A stretch of 64,000 nt of DNA, from positions 1,922,001 to 1,986,000 of the forward strand of contig NZ_JANADO010000001.1 of the NCBI RefSeq assembly GCF_024199845.1. The letters run 5' to 3'. Below, piece after piece: positions 42,644 to 51,320 of the stretch. The position numbers and the translations under genes are program-made. Within the stretch, counting starts at the first letter, position 1; every line of letters starts with the position of its first letter. The notes beneath the pieces are model-generated. The model did not search any database, was not told where the DNA came from, and worked only from the letters and a program-made list of their open reading frames with translations. Source of the DNA: Bradyrhizobium sp. CCGB12 (GTDB taxonomy: Bacteria; Pseudomonadota; Alphaproteobacteria; Rhizobiales; Xanthobacteraceae).

Positions 42644-43240
42644 TCACGCCTTGTCGGCCGTCTTCTTCGGCGCCAGCGCCTGGTCGATCGCAAAGCCGCC
42701 GATCTCGCTCATCGCCTGCGAGATCACGTCGCCACGTCTCGCAAAACCGCTCGACAGATAATCAAACTGCGTCCGCGCCAGCCGCAGCACCTCGATCGGC
42801 ACGGAGACCACGGTCTCGTTGAAACCGTCGACGGAAGTGCGCAGCGTATCGAGCTCATTCGTTAGCTTGCCGATATGGCTTTCGGCATCCTGCATGATCA
42901 TGAGTAGCTTGCCGCGCTCGGCATCGAAGGCGGCACGTTCGGCGGCGGCGGCCGAGGTGACCTCGGCCAGTTGCGCCCGTAGCGCCTCGATCTGCCCGAC
43001 CATGGCGTCGGAGGCGAGTTCGGCGGCCTTGCGCAGCTCGGTGCTGCGCGTGTTCTCGTCCTGCTGCTCGTGATAGAGCCGCTCGGCCGACATCGCCCGC
43101 TGTGCCAGCGACTCGATAAGGCGTGCTGCACGCAGCAGCATCTCGCCGTTCCGCCCCGACACCATGCTGGCCATGCGCCGCAGGAAGTCGATGGTTGCGG
43201 ACGATGAGTTCGGCGGCAGGGGGACGACCGTCGCGGACAT
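42644..43240 (-). CDS. Coiled-coil protein of unknown function
   Basis: 198 residues, cytoplasmic, no signal or membrane segment. A long predicted coiled coil spans about 35-145 (ERLYHEQQDENTRSTELRKA, IEALRAQLAEVTSAAAAERA). The C-terminal part FDYLSSGFARRGDVISQAMS is more globular. Not recognised as a known family. ATG at 43240 (MSATVVPLPPNSSS) is taken; an upstream in-frame codon would add a nonconserved stretch. Alone between two palindrome-bearing spacers. Confidence 0.7.
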   Translation of the reverse strand: MSATVVPLPPNSSSATIDFLRRMASMVSGRNGEMLLRAARLIESLAQRAMSAERLYHEQQDENTRSTELRKAAELASDAMVGQIEALRAQLAEVTSAAAAERAAFDAERGKLLMIMQDAESHIGKLTNELDTLRTSVDGFNETVVSVPIEVLRLARTQFDYLSSGFARRGDVISQAMSEIGGFAIDQALAPKKTADKA

Positions 43241-43396
43241 CTGAGTGATGATTGCGTGATGCTTGAGCCAATGACCACCGCCGTACCGACTGGGCTCACG
43301 CAACATTCGGCGCCTGATCGTGAGCTAGGAGCAAGCCTGAATCGGCTGGCCCGGTCAACCGGGCCGGGTCACCAAATTTTGGGCAGCGCGCGGGGA

Positions 43397-43801
43397 TCAG
43401 GCGCTTCTCTGCCGGCCGATCCGGCCGAGATGGGTGAAGCCGAATCCTGCCGAATATTTCAGGCCATAGCCGAGCGCCCGGTCGATGCCGATATGGGCGA
43501 GCCAGATCAAGGCGATGGACAGAGTGAGGGGCGAGGCGAGGCCGAAGCCTAGCGTCAGCAGCATCACCGGGGCCATGTAGCTGTGGGCGGCGTTGTACAC
43601 CAGCGCGCCAAACCGCGCGTCGGAGAGGTACGCCAGGAAGCTCAGATCGGGGGCGAAGAAGAGCAGGGCAAACACCAGCCAGGAGCCGCCCCAGGCCGCG
43701 TAGAGCATCACCATGCTCAAGAACAGGGTCAGGCCCTCCAGCCGCAGCACGATGTTGACGCCGCCTGTCGCAGCTCCGGTCTCGGCAGCTTCCTCGTCCA
43801 T
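43397..43801 (-). CDS. DUF4260 family membrane protein
   Basis: 134 residues with four hydrophobic helices. RLEGLTLFLSMVMLYAAWGG, FFAPDLSFLAYL and YNAAHSY are DUF4260 marks, along with WLAHIGIDRALGYGLKY. Role unknown; inner membrane. It is divergent from the acyl-CoA carboxylase gene. Confidence 0.88.
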   Translation of the reverse strand: MDEEAAETGAATGGVNIVLRLEGLTLFLSMVMLYAAWGGSWLVFALLFFAPDLSFLAYLSDARFGALVYNAAHSYMAPVMLLTLGFGLASPLTLSIALIWLAHIGIDRALGYGLKYSAGFGFTHLGRIGRQRSA

Positions 43802-43949
43802 GGTCGTCTCCCAGGCAAAACGTTGTAATTCCTTGCGCTTTCACGCTGCGGCAGGGCAGCCCTGCGGCGCTGAAAGCCGCTTCCCGGCTCGCAAAATGCC
43901 GTGTTAGAACCCCGGCAATCGCATTTAGGCTAAGAACTGGCGGGAGCAA

Positions 43950-45482
43950 ATGAAACATATCCTGGACGCCCTTGAAGATCGTCGTGCCGGCGCAAAGCTC
44001 GGCGGCGGGGAGAAGCGCATCGAGGCGCAGCATGCCCGCGGCAAGCTGACCGCGCGCGAGCGCATCGAGCTGTTGCTCGACAAGGGATCGTTCGAGGAGT
44101 TCGACATGTTCGTCGAGCACCGCTCCACCGAGTTCGGCATGGAGAAGACCAAGGTGCCGGGCGACGGCGTCGTCACGGGGTGGGGCACCGTCAACGGCCG
44201 CAAGACGTTTGTCTTCGCCAAGGATTTTACGGTGTTCGGCGGCTCGCTCTCGGAGACGCACGCGCTGAAGATCACAAAGCTCCAGGATATGGCGATGAAG
44301 GCGAGGGCGCCCATCATCGGCCTCTATGATGCCGGCGGCGCCCGCATCCAGGAGGGCGTCGCCGCGCTCGCCGGTTACTCCTACGTGTTCCGCCGCAACG
44401 TGCTCGCCTCGGGCGTGATCCCGCAGATCTCCGTCATCATGGGCCCCTGCGCCGGCGGCGACGTCTATTCGCCTGCGATGACCGACTTCATCTTCATGGT
44501 GAAGAACACCAGCTACATGTTCGTCACCGGCCCCGACGTGGTGAAGACCGTCACCAACGAGGTGGTCACCGCCGAGGAGCTCGGCGGCGCCTCGGTGCAC
44601 GCCACGCGCTCCTCGATCGCGGACGGCGCCTTCGAGAACGACGTCGAGACGCTGCTGCAGATGCGGCGCCTGATCGACTTCCTGCCGTCGAACAACACCG
44701 ATGGCGTGCCGGAATGGCCGAGCTTCGACGACATCGGCCGCGTCGACATGTCCTTGGATACGCTGATCCCCGACAATCCGAACAAGCCCTATGACATGAA
44801 GGAATTGATCCTCAAGGTCGTGGACGAGGGCGACTTCTTCGAGATCGCGGACGCCTTCGCCAAGAACATCGTCACCGGCTTTGGCCGCATCGCGGGCCGC
44901 ACCGTCGGCTTCGTCGCCAACCAGCCGATGGTGCTTGCCGGCGTGCTCGACAGCGATGCGTCGCGGAAAGCGGCGCGCTTCGTCCGTTTCTGCGATGCCT
45001 TCAACATCCCGATCGTCACCTTCGTCGACGTGCCGGGCTTCCTGCCGGGCACCGCGCAGGAATATGGCGGCCTGATCAAGCACGGCGCGAAACTCTTGTT
45101 CGCCTACTCGCAGTGCACCGTGCCGCTGGTCACCATCATCACCCGCAAGGCCTATGGCGGCGCCTTCGACGTCATGGCTTCCAAGGAAATCGGCGCCGAC
45201 ATGAACTACGCCTGGCCGACCGCCCAGATCGCGGTGATGGGCGCCAAGGGCGCGGTCGAGATCATCTTCCGCAGCGACATCGGCGACCCCGACAAAATCG
45301 CCGCGAGAACCAAGGAATACGAGGACCGCTTCCTGTCGCCATTCATCGCAGCCGAGCGCGGCTATATCGACGACGTCATCATGCCGCACTCGACGCGGAA
45401 GCGCATCGCGCGGGCGATGGCGATGCTGAAGGACAAGAAGACGGAAATGCCGGCGAAGAAGCACGACAATTTGCCGTTGTGA
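43950..45482 (+). CDS. pccB: Acyl-CoA carboxylase beta (carboxyltransferase) subunit, propionyl-CoA type
   Basis: 510 residues, family length. It transfers carboxyl from biotin to an acyl-CoA. N-terminal [23 protein letters not shown] block ([18 protein letters not shown]), [20 protein letters not shown], and the C-terminal [20 protein letters not shown] are characteristic. The sequence fits PccB best, feeding propionyl-CoA to methylmalonyl-CoA, but other short acyl-CoAs are possible. The biotin-carrying alpha subunit is not adjacent. Ribosome site GGGAGC lies upstream of ATG. Confidence 0.93.
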   Translation: MKHILDALEDRRAGAKLGGGEKRIEAQHARGKLTARERIELLLDKGSFEEFDMFVEHRSTEFGMEKTKVPGDGVVTGWGTVNGRKTFVFAKDFTVFGGSLSETHALKITKLQDMAMKARAPIIGLYDAGGARIQEGVAALAGYSYVFRRNVLASGVIPQISVIMGPCAGGDVYSPAMTDFIFMVKNTSYMFVTGPDVVKTVTNEVVTAEELGGASVHATRSSIADGAFENDVETLLQMRRLIDFLPSNNTDGVPEWPSFDDIGRVDMSLDTLIPDNPNKPYDMKELILKVVDEGDFFEIADAFAKNIVTGFGRIAGRTVGFVANQPMVLAGVLDSDASRKAARFVRFCDAFNIPIVTFVDVPGFLPGTAQEYGGLIKHGAKLLFAYSQCTVPLVTIITRKAYGGAFDVMASKEIGADMNYAWPTAQIAVMGAKGAVEIIFRSDIGDPDKIAARTKEYEDRFLSPFIAAERGYIDDVIMPHSTRKRIARAMAMLKDKKTEMPAKKHDNLPL

Positions 45483-45522
45483 GATGGAGATGAGCGTAGC
45501 GACACCGGGTCTTGTCCCTGGT

Positions 45523-45548
45523 CCCGCATTTCGCTTCGCTCATGCGGG
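45523..45548. repeat. Short hairpin after pccB
   Basis: CCCGCAT / ATGCGGG stem around TTCGCTTCGCTC, in the 101-base spacer after pccB. It may act as a terminator or be a fragment of a dispersed palindrome. Confidence 0.5.
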
Positions 45549-45583
45549 CTACTGGTTTCTTCTGATTTGGCATCCTTGATCCA

Positions 45584-45931
45584 ATGACCGAAGACGATCC
45601 GACCGACGAAATCTCCGACATCGAAGATCGGATCGAGGCGCTCGCCGAGATCGCCGAGCGATGCCGGAAATACATCCTGGCGTCCAAGATCGCGATCGGC
45701 GGCGGCGCGGCGCTGCTCGTGGTCACGATGCTCGGCCTGCTCGGGACAGGTCAGACCGCCGCGCTCGGGTCGATCGCGCTGGTGCTGGGCGGGATCGTGT
45801 CGCTGGGCTCGAACGTCAGTACCTTGCGGCAGACCGACTCCGCGATCAGCGCGGCGGAGGTGCGCCGCCTGGAGTTGATCGGCAGGATCGATCTTCGTCT
45901 GGTCGCTGATACGCCCATGAAGCTGATGTGA
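45584..45931 (+). CDS. Small two-helix membrane protein
   Basis: 115 residues: acidic N-terminal helix (DEISDIEDRIEALAEIAERC), then two hydrophobic segments (IAIGGGAALLVVTMLGLLG and LGSIALVLGGIVSLGSNVST), then a helical tail. Function is unknown. Between pccB and the adenosine-specific-kinase-like gene. Confidence 0.75.
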   Translation: MTEDDPTDEISDIEDRIEALAEIAERCRKYILASKIAIGGGAALLVVTMLGLLGTGQTAALGSIALVLGGIVSLGSNVSTLRQTDSAISAAEVRRLELIGRIDLRLVADTPMKLM

Positions 45932-45997
45932 AGCGGCTTGCAATCGCCTGCCGCAGGCCTACCATGACTGGCGTTGGACCCTTGAAGGAGCGCAGCC

Positions 45998-46483
45998 ATG
46001 GAACTCACCGTGGTGCCCATCGTCAAGCCGGACGCCACCAACTTCATCTTCGGCCAGTCGCATTTCATCAAGACCGTGGAAGACCTCCACGAAGCGCTGG
46101 TCGGCGCGGTACCGGGCATCCGCTTCGGACTGGCCTTCTGCGAGGCCTCCGGCAAGCGGCTCGTGCGTTGGTCGGGCAACGACGAAGCCGCTCTCACGCT
46201 GGCGCGCGACAACGCATTGGCCATCGGCGCCGGACACACTTTCCTGATCTTCCTGGGTGACGGATTCTTTCCGGTCAACGTGCTGGCTGCCGTGCGCGCG
46301 GTGCCGGAGGTCTGCCGCATCTTTTGTGCGACCGCCAATCCGACACAGGTCATTGTCGCTCAAACCGACGTCGGCCGCGGCGTGCTCGGCGTGGTGGATG
46401 GCGCCTCACCGCTGGGTGTCGAGGCCGACGCGGACATTGCGTGGCGGAAAGACCTGCTGCGAACCATCGGCTACAAGCTGTAG
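45998..46483 (+). CDS. Adenosine-specific kinase family protein (PF04008 type)
   Basis: 161 residues, family length. ELTVVPIVKPDATNFIFGQS, HFIKTVEDLHEALVG, GIRFGLAFCEASGKRLVRW and ATANPTQVIVAQT match the family first described from archaeal structures binding adenosine and AMP. Enzymatic function in bacteria is not established. A GGAG ribosome site is present. It is followed after 82 bases by a protein-isoaspartate methyltransferase gene. Confidence 0.85.
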   Translation: MELTVVPIVKPDATNFIFGQSHFIKTVEDLHEALVGAVPGIRFGLAFCEASGKRLVRWSGNDEAALTLARDNALAIGAGHTFLIFLGDGFFPVNVLAAVRAVPEVCRIFCATANPTQVIVAQTDVGRGVLGVVDGASPLGVEADADIAWRKDLLRTIGYKL

Positions 46484-46565
46484 CGACCGGATACCGGTCA
46501 TCGATCGATTCCGTTCGTTGCGGGCAAGCGGTCGCCGCAAATTTGCGTACCTCGTGGAGGAGATC

Positions 46566-47306
46566 ATGAAGGTCTTGCTGCACGTGCTTGCCATGGTTGT
46601 CGCGGCGTGGGAGGCGGTCGCGCAGGGCACCCCGCAGGACGACCAATGCGTCCGCGAACGCGCCGCCATGGTCGAAACCATCCGGGCCTATGCCCGGTTC
46701 GCCGGAAGTAGCTTGGGTATGCAAGGCCTGCCGGAGAGGGTGCTTGAGGCGATGGCACAAACCAAACGCCATCTGTTCATACCTGAGCGATCCTGCTCGA
46801 TCGCATACGCCGACAGCCCGGTACCGATAGGCCTAGGCCAGACCATATCGCAGCCCTACATCGTGGCCCTGATGACAGCGTTGGCCGAGGTCGCGCCCGA
46901 TCACGTTGTGCTCGAAGTCGGCACGGGTTCGGGCTACCAGGCCGCCATCCTTGCGCGCCTGGCGCGAAAGGTCTGCACCATCGAGATCATCCCGCAATTG
47001 GCCGAGACCGCCACGAAAACACTGAGAGATCTCGCGTATAACAACGTCAGCGTCAGGCTCGGCGACGGCTACGATGGCTGGCCCGAATGCGGTGCGTTTG
47101 ACGCCATCATCGTGACGGCCGCGCTCGGGCATGCGCCGCCGCCGTTGATCGAGCAGCTCAACGTGGGTGGTCGACTCGTTATGCCGGTGGGAGCTGGTTA
47201 CGCCAGTCAGCAGCTCACGATCGTCGAAAAAATTGCACCCGGCAAGACGACGACGCGCGCCGTTGCCCTCGTGCGATTCGTTCCCTTTACGCGTTCACAG
47301 AACTAG
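46566..47306 (+). CDS. pcm: Protein-L-isoaspartate O-methyltransferase with putative signal peptide
   Basis: 246 residues. The catalytic domain has PIGLGQTISQPYIVALM (substrate loop) and SAM motif I LEVGTGSGYQAA, with the usual DGYDGWPECGAFDAIIVTAA. It repairs isoaspartyl residues. Unusually, the first 20 residues (KVLLHVLAMVVAAWEAVAQ) look like a cleavable signal peptide, implying export or membrane attachment. The ATG at 46566 has a strong GGAGGAG ribosome site, so the leader seems genuinely translated. Confidence 0.88.
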   Translation: MKVLLHVLAMVVAAWEAVAQGTPQDDQCVRERAAMVETIRAYARFAGSSLGMQGLPERVLEAMAQTKRHLFIPERSCSIAYADSPVPIGLGQTISQPYIVALMTALAEVAPDHVVLEVGTGSGYQAAILARLARKVCTIEIIPQLAETATKTLRDLAYNNVSVRLGDGYDGWPECGAFDAIIVTAALGHAPPPLIEQLNVGGRLVMPVGAGYASQQLTIVEKIAPGKTTTRAVALVRFVPFTRSQN

Positions 47307-47326
47307 ATGCGCGCAACGGTCGAGTT

Positions 47327-47362
47327 CGCGCAGGATGGGTTGATCGAAACCCATCCTGCGCG
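47327..47362. terminator. Hairpin between convergent pcm and VOC genes
   Basis: 15-bp perfect stem CGCGCAGGATGGGTT / AACCCATCCTGCGCG around a six-base loop. Likely bidirectional terminator or folded barrier; the T tract is short. Confidence 0.6.
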
Positions 47363-47376
47363 GCGCGTGACTTCAC

Positions 47377-47838
47377 TTAAGCAGCCTTGTTCTGCTGCTT
47401 CATGGCCTCCGTCGCACGCTTCTTAAGCTCGGCCGGAGATACATCCTCGATACGGGTGCCGATGTGCCACCGGTTGCCCGCCGGATCCGTCACGCCGCCG
47501 CTGCGGTCGCCGTAAAATTGATCGGCGGGCTCCATCACCGATGTGCCGCCGGCCTTGAGCGCCTGCTGATAGACTGCATCCACGTTCGGTACGTAGAGAT
47601 AAAGCATCGTGGATGTTGCTTGTGCGCGCTCCGAGGAATCGGAAATCATGACGATGGAATTTCCGATCTTGAACTCCGCATGTCCAACCTTGCCATCCGG
47701 CCGCATCAGCGGCTCGAAGACCGGTTGGGCTCCAAAAGCGTCTTTCATGAAGTGGATGATCTTCTCCGCACCATCGACGACGAGATAGGGCGTGACGGTG
47801 TGGTATCCCTCGGGAACCGGTTTTACTTTGGTTGCCAT
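47377..47838 (-). CDS. VOC-family (PhnB/glyoxalase-like) protein
   Basis: 153 residues. HTVTPYLVVDGAEKIIHFMK and GGVTDPAGNRWHIGT are the typical PhnB-like signatures of the vicinal-oxygen-chelate fold. Metal-binding His and Glu are plausible but the substrate is unknown. Start at 47838 (MATKVKPVPEG) has a GAGGAGACAG ribosome site; a longer in-frame reading upstream lacks conservation. Confidence 0.9.
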   Translation of the reverse strand: MATKVKPVPEGYHTVTPYLVVDGAEKIIHFMKDAFGAQPVFEPLMRPDGKVGHAEFKIGNSIVMISDSSERAQATSTMLYLYVPNVDAVYQQALKAGGTSVMEPADQFYGDRSGGVTDPAGNRWHIGTRIEDVSPAELKKRATEAMKQQNKAA

Positions 47839-48006
47839 GGCTGTCTCCTCTGGTTTGATGGATTTGATCCATGCAGGACGACCCAGCCCGCCTCGTAGTG
47901 CGTCCGAAATCTTCGGCCCGGTCTTTGAACAAAGTATGACAGCCGGTGCGCCCCGCTCCGACGCATCACTGCCTGTCCGCTGCTTGTCGCGGGGCGCCCG
48001 ACCCAC

Positions 48007-48666
48007 CTATGGTCGGCTATTGCGTGCCGCATCGGCCGCGGCGAAATGCGCCATCTGGTCCTGGTGGGCTTTTGCGAACGATGGACGGGCCGTGGCGCGC
48101 GCGACGTAGTCGCGGCAGGCCGGATGTTCCGCCAATCCGTCGAAGCGATCGACCAGGCGCAGCACGTCCGCCATCAGGATGTCGGCGACGGAGAACGAGC
48201 TTGCCAGCCATTCGCGCCCCGCCAGCACCGGCTCCATGTGCTTGAGCCGAAGCTTGACGAAATCGTCCACGAATTTCCACGCCGCCGTGTCGGTCGGATG
48301 GCCCATGAACTTCGACAGCGCCCAGGGCAGGCTGGCCATCTCCACCGAATTGAGCGCCGCGAACACCCATTCCGTCGTTTCGCTGCGACCGCGCGGATCT
48401 GGTGGCATCAGCCTGTCGCTGCGCTCGCCGAGATGCAGCAGGATTGCGCCGGTCTCGAAGATCGAGAGCCCGCCATCGGTCAGCCACGGCACCTGGCCGA
48501 ACGGCTGGTGCGCGAGATGCGCAGGCCCCCGGTCGTCGAACGGCACGCTCGCGACGCGATAGGGCAAGGCAGCTTCTTCGAGCGCCCAGCGCACACGGAG
48601 GTCGCGCACGAAGCCGCGCGGGGGTGGGGGAACCCAGTCGAAGGTGGTCAGGGTGAGGTCAGGCAT
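48007..48666 (-). CDS. Glutathione S-transferase family protein
   Basis: 219 residues. Thioredoxin-like N-terminal domain (RGFVRDLRVRWALEEAALPY, then FGQVPWLTDGGLSIFETGAI with the GSH-binding Pro and Glu) and helical C-terminal domain (FSVADILMADVLRLVD). A role in detoxification is inferred. Start at 48666 with the family-like MPDLTLTTFDW. Confidence 0.92.
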   Translation of the reverse strand: MPDLTLTTFDWVPPPPRGFVRDLRVRWALEEAALPYRVASVPFDDRGPAHLAHQPFGQVPWLTDGGLSIFETGAILLHLGERSDRLMPPDPRGRSETTEWVFAALNSVEMASLPWALSKFMGHPTDTAAWKFVDDFVKLRLKHMEPVLAGREWLASSFSVADILMADVLRLVDRFDGLAEHPACRDYVARATARPSFAKAHQDQMAHFAAADAARNSRP

Positions 48667-48754
48667 GCGGTGTCTCCGTGCTGTCTGGGCAGAGGACGGA
48701 TGAAGGGCGGGCATTCCGACAGGAGGAGATGTTTTTTCTCCAAGCGCAGAGGCC

Positions 48755-48844
48755 GTAGGGTGGGCAAAGGCGGGTTTGCGCCGTGCCCACCATCTCTTGG
48801 CTTGCGACAGAATACGTGAGCACGCTTCGCTTTGCCCAACCTAC
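48755..48844. repeat. GTGCCCACC palindrome, copy 2
   Basis: GTAGGGTGGGCAAAGGCG at the left edge pairs with GCTTTGCCCAACCTAC at the right, with an inner GTGCCCACCAT. The same elements occur at 29681-29770. Confidence 0.8.
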
Positions 48845-48862
48845 GGGGCCGGCAGGTTTCGC

Positions 48863-50821
48863 TTATTGGCCTAGCTTCGCCAGCTTGCCCTCCTTTGCCG
48901 CTTCAACCGCGCGCTCCGCGTCCTCCCGCAGCAGCAATCGCTCCGCCACCTGCCGCGCGGCCTCGCGTCGGACCGCCGCCACATACGCTCCGTCATCCGC
49001 ATAGCGCTCCGCAATCGACAGCCTGGGATCGTGCACTTCCTTTCGTGCGGCCTCGGTCGGCGCGAACGGCACCACGGTGCCCTGCAGGGGATAGAGAGCC
49101 GTCGGCCCAAAGCCCTGCGCGCGCGGATTCCATCCGGTGTAGGTCGCGCGCGGCACGGCGAGCGCAAGCTGGCGAACGCCTGATATGGCCATGCCGTCGT
49201 CATCCGCCTTCGGGACGAACACGGGATAGCGGCCGATTTCCTTGGGCGGCAGCACGCTCTGGTCGGAGAAGGCGGCGAGTGTGTGGATGCAGGCGTAGGG
49301 CAGCCCGGGAATGTCTGCCGGCACCGCGCGTTGCGCCGATACCAGCGTGCCGTGAGCGCGCATCGGGATGCGGCTTGCCGGCGGCTTCGTGCCGTCGCTG
49401 ATCCAGGCGTTGAGGTCGGTGAGCAGCGCGCGCATCGGCATGCCCGCATGCATCGGGTTCTGCGGCAGCGACATCGCGGGCACGCCCTTGCGCATCACGT
49501 CCGCAGCTTCGGCGAAATGCGGCGTGCCTGCGATCATGTAGGCGCGGACGTTGTCGGGGAGGTCGAGGTGGTTGCCGGCGAGATCGGTGACGAGCAGCGA
49601 GGCGTGCGAAGCCCACCATTCGTGCTCGCTGTCGGTCTGCATCACCTTGGGGCAGGTCGCCGAGAGCGCGCAGCGGCGCAAGAGGCCGTCGGTCTTGCCG
49701 GAATAGGGATCGCTCAGGCTCGCATAGGTGAAGGGGAAGAGATCGGCCTGCCACGCCGGATCCTGCGGATGGCGCGGGTTACGGCCGGGCTGGCCGAAGC
49801 GGACGTTGGTTGCCATGCGCCGCGTGCCGGCGACGTGCGGCATCAATCCGTCGAAAACCATGCGCCCCTGGAGGTCCTCGTTGAAGCCGAGATAGAGGAA
49901 GTCGCGCAAGAAGCGGCCGGATTGCGAGACGCCGAAGCCGATGGTGCGGCTGACCGACGGATGCAGGCCGCTCAACAGCGGGTTCGCTTGCGACTCGTCG
50001 TGGCGCAGAAAACTGACGACGTCGCGCACGGCGGCAAAGCCCATGCCGAGCGGCACCGGATCGCGCGCGGTGTAGGTGATCTCGTAGAGCGCGCCGGCGT
50101 CAAAACCTTCGGGCCGGGCGATTTCCACCGTCACGGGATCGACGAGCTTTGCCGAGAGACCGGGCGGCATCTGCCGCGCATCGGCCCAGGCCGCTCGCAC
50201 GGTGACGTTGAGACTGGCGGCATCGGCGGCCGGCCAGGTCAGCGTCGCGCGCGCCGGATTAGTCGTGTTGTCGAAGATTGCCTCTTCGCGCGCGGGGCCG
50301 GTGACGCCCTTCAGCACCGGCGCGGCAAGCGCGAGCTGTCCCGGCTTGGAGGAGATGTCGCCCTGCCAGCCGACCCAGACCATGGTGTAGCCTTGGCGGT
50401 GCAGGAAGCCGATGCCGGCGTCCTCGGCCTTGTCCGCATTGTTGGCGCCGGGCTGCGCGGAATCGTCGAACAGTTGCGGTGCGAGCTTGCGGCCGCGATT
50501 GGGCACCTCCAGCAGCAGCGTGCCGTTGCCATGCGCGGGATCGCTCGGCCGCAGGATCACGACGTCAGCGGTGGCCTCGACCTTGCCGTCGGCGCCACGT
50601 GGCGCCAGTGCGAGATCGGTGATGACGGCGTTGCGGTCGTCGGACGGGTTGAGCGCGAGGGTCGCGCGCGCGGTGATGCGCTCATAGGTTCCGACATTGC
50701 CGAAGCTGCGGCCGGCAAAGGCGGGCACGCGTTCCAGGATGTCGAAGCGGACGATTTCGGCGGGCGAGGCCGCAGGCCACAAGCAGGTGATCGCAACGAG
50801 ACCTGAGATGATCCTGCGCAT
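48863..50821 (-). CDS. Large secreted alpha/beta-hydrolase-domain protein
   Basis: 652 residues with signal peptide (start MRRIISGLVAITCLWPAASP). The GFGVSQSGRFLRDFLYLGFN block contains the Ser nucleophile GVSQSG (near 310). LPFTY-like LFPFTYASLSDPYSGKTDGLL and WWASHASLLVTDLAGNHL follow. It matches a large hydrolase family (PF20091-type) of unknown substrate. An in-frame codon at 50908 has no signal peptide and is rejected. Divergent from the small protein at 50927. Confidence 0.8.
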   Translation of the reverse strand: MRRIISGLVAITCLWPAASPAEIVRFDILERVPAFAGRSFGNVGTYERITARATLALNPSDDRNAVITDLALAPRGADGKVEATADVVILRPSDPAHGNGTLLLEVPNRGRKLAPQLFDDSAQPGANNADKAEDAGIGFLHRQGYTMVWVGWQGDISSKPGQLALAAPVLKGVTGPAREEAIFDNTTNPARATLTWPAADAASLNVTVRAAWADARQMPPGLSAKLVDPVTVEIARPEGFDAGALYEITYTARDPVPLGMGFAAVRDVVSFLRHDESQANPLLSGLHPSVSRTIGFGVSQSGRFLRDFLYLGFNEDLQGRMVFDGLMPHVAGTRRMATNVRFGQPGRNPRHPQDPAWQADLFPFTYASLSDPYSGKTDGLLRRCALSATCPKVMQTDSEHEWWASHASLLVTDLAGNHLDLPDNVRAYMIAGTPHFAEAADVMRKGVPAMSLPQNPMHAGMPMRALLTDLNAWISDGTKPPASRIPMRAHGTLVSAQRAVPADIPGLPYACIHTLAAFSDQSVLPPKEIGRYPVFVPKADDDGMAISGVRQLALAVPRATYTGWNPRAQGFGPTALYPLQGTVVPFAPTEAARKEVHDPRLSIAERYADDGAYVAAVRREAARQVAERLLLREDAERAVEAAKEGKLAKLGQ

Positions 50822-50926
50822 GGCCGTTCCTTCCCTATTGGCGTGACGGAAAAATCCGTCTCGCGGGCTTTTTGTTGCTGCCACTATAACCGGGTATGCT
50901 GAGGCCAAACAACAGGAGGAAATCCG

Positions 50927-51241
50927 ATGCCATCAGCGTACTTCGTCGTCCGCGCCACCGTGGCCGATCCCAACAAGCGCGCCGCGTTCGACAGATGGTA
51001 CGAGACGGAACATCTGCCGGATGCGGTGAAGGCGTTCGGTGTAGTCAAGGCCTGGCGGTTCTGGAGCTTGGACGATCCCTCGCTGCACCAGGCCATGTAT
51101 CAGTTCGATGACGAGGCGAGGCTGGCTGCGATGCTGAAGGGTGATGCGTTGAAGCGCCTGACGGCCGACTTCAACCGCGACTGGCCCGACGTGACGCGCA
51201 CGCGCGAGACGCTGGTGCTCGCGCAGGAGTTCGGAACGTAG
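50927..51241 (+). CDS. Small ferredoxin-like-fold (EthD/ABM-like) protein
   Basis: 104 residues. YFVVRATVADPNKRAAFDRW, YETEHLPDAVKAFGVVKAWRF and ending in EFGT resemble dimeric alpha-beta barrel (EthD-like) proteins. AGGAGGAAATCC ribosome site is strong. Divergent from the large hydrolase; function is unknown. Confidence 0.82.
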   Translation: MPSAYFVVRATVADPNKRAAFDRWYETEHLPDAVKAFGVVKAWRFWSLDDPSLHQAMYQFDDEARLAAMLKGDALKRLTADFNRDWPDVTRTRETLVLAQEFGT

Positions 51242-51249
51242 CTGCGATC

Positions 51250-51320
51250 GTAGCCCGGATGGAGCGCAAGCGTAATCCGGGATTCTTGCATGACGCTACG
51301 TCGGCCCCGGATTGCGCTTC
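51250..51320. repeat. TAGCCCGGAT palindrome, interrupted by the IS (left half)
   Basis: TAGCCCGGATGGAGCGCAAG then TAATCCGGGATTC, and later CCGGATTGCGCTTC up to 51320. The other half, CTTCATCCGGGCTACG at 53011-53026, lies beyond the IS. Joined, they give a palindromic unit GGATTGCGCTTCGCTTCATC within CCGG. Confidence 0.75.

Noticed and set aside
49283..50806. 507-codon plus-strand open frame opposite the secreted hydrolase
   Set aside because: The minus-strand product has a signal peptide and hydrolase motifs; the antisense frame is GC-driven.
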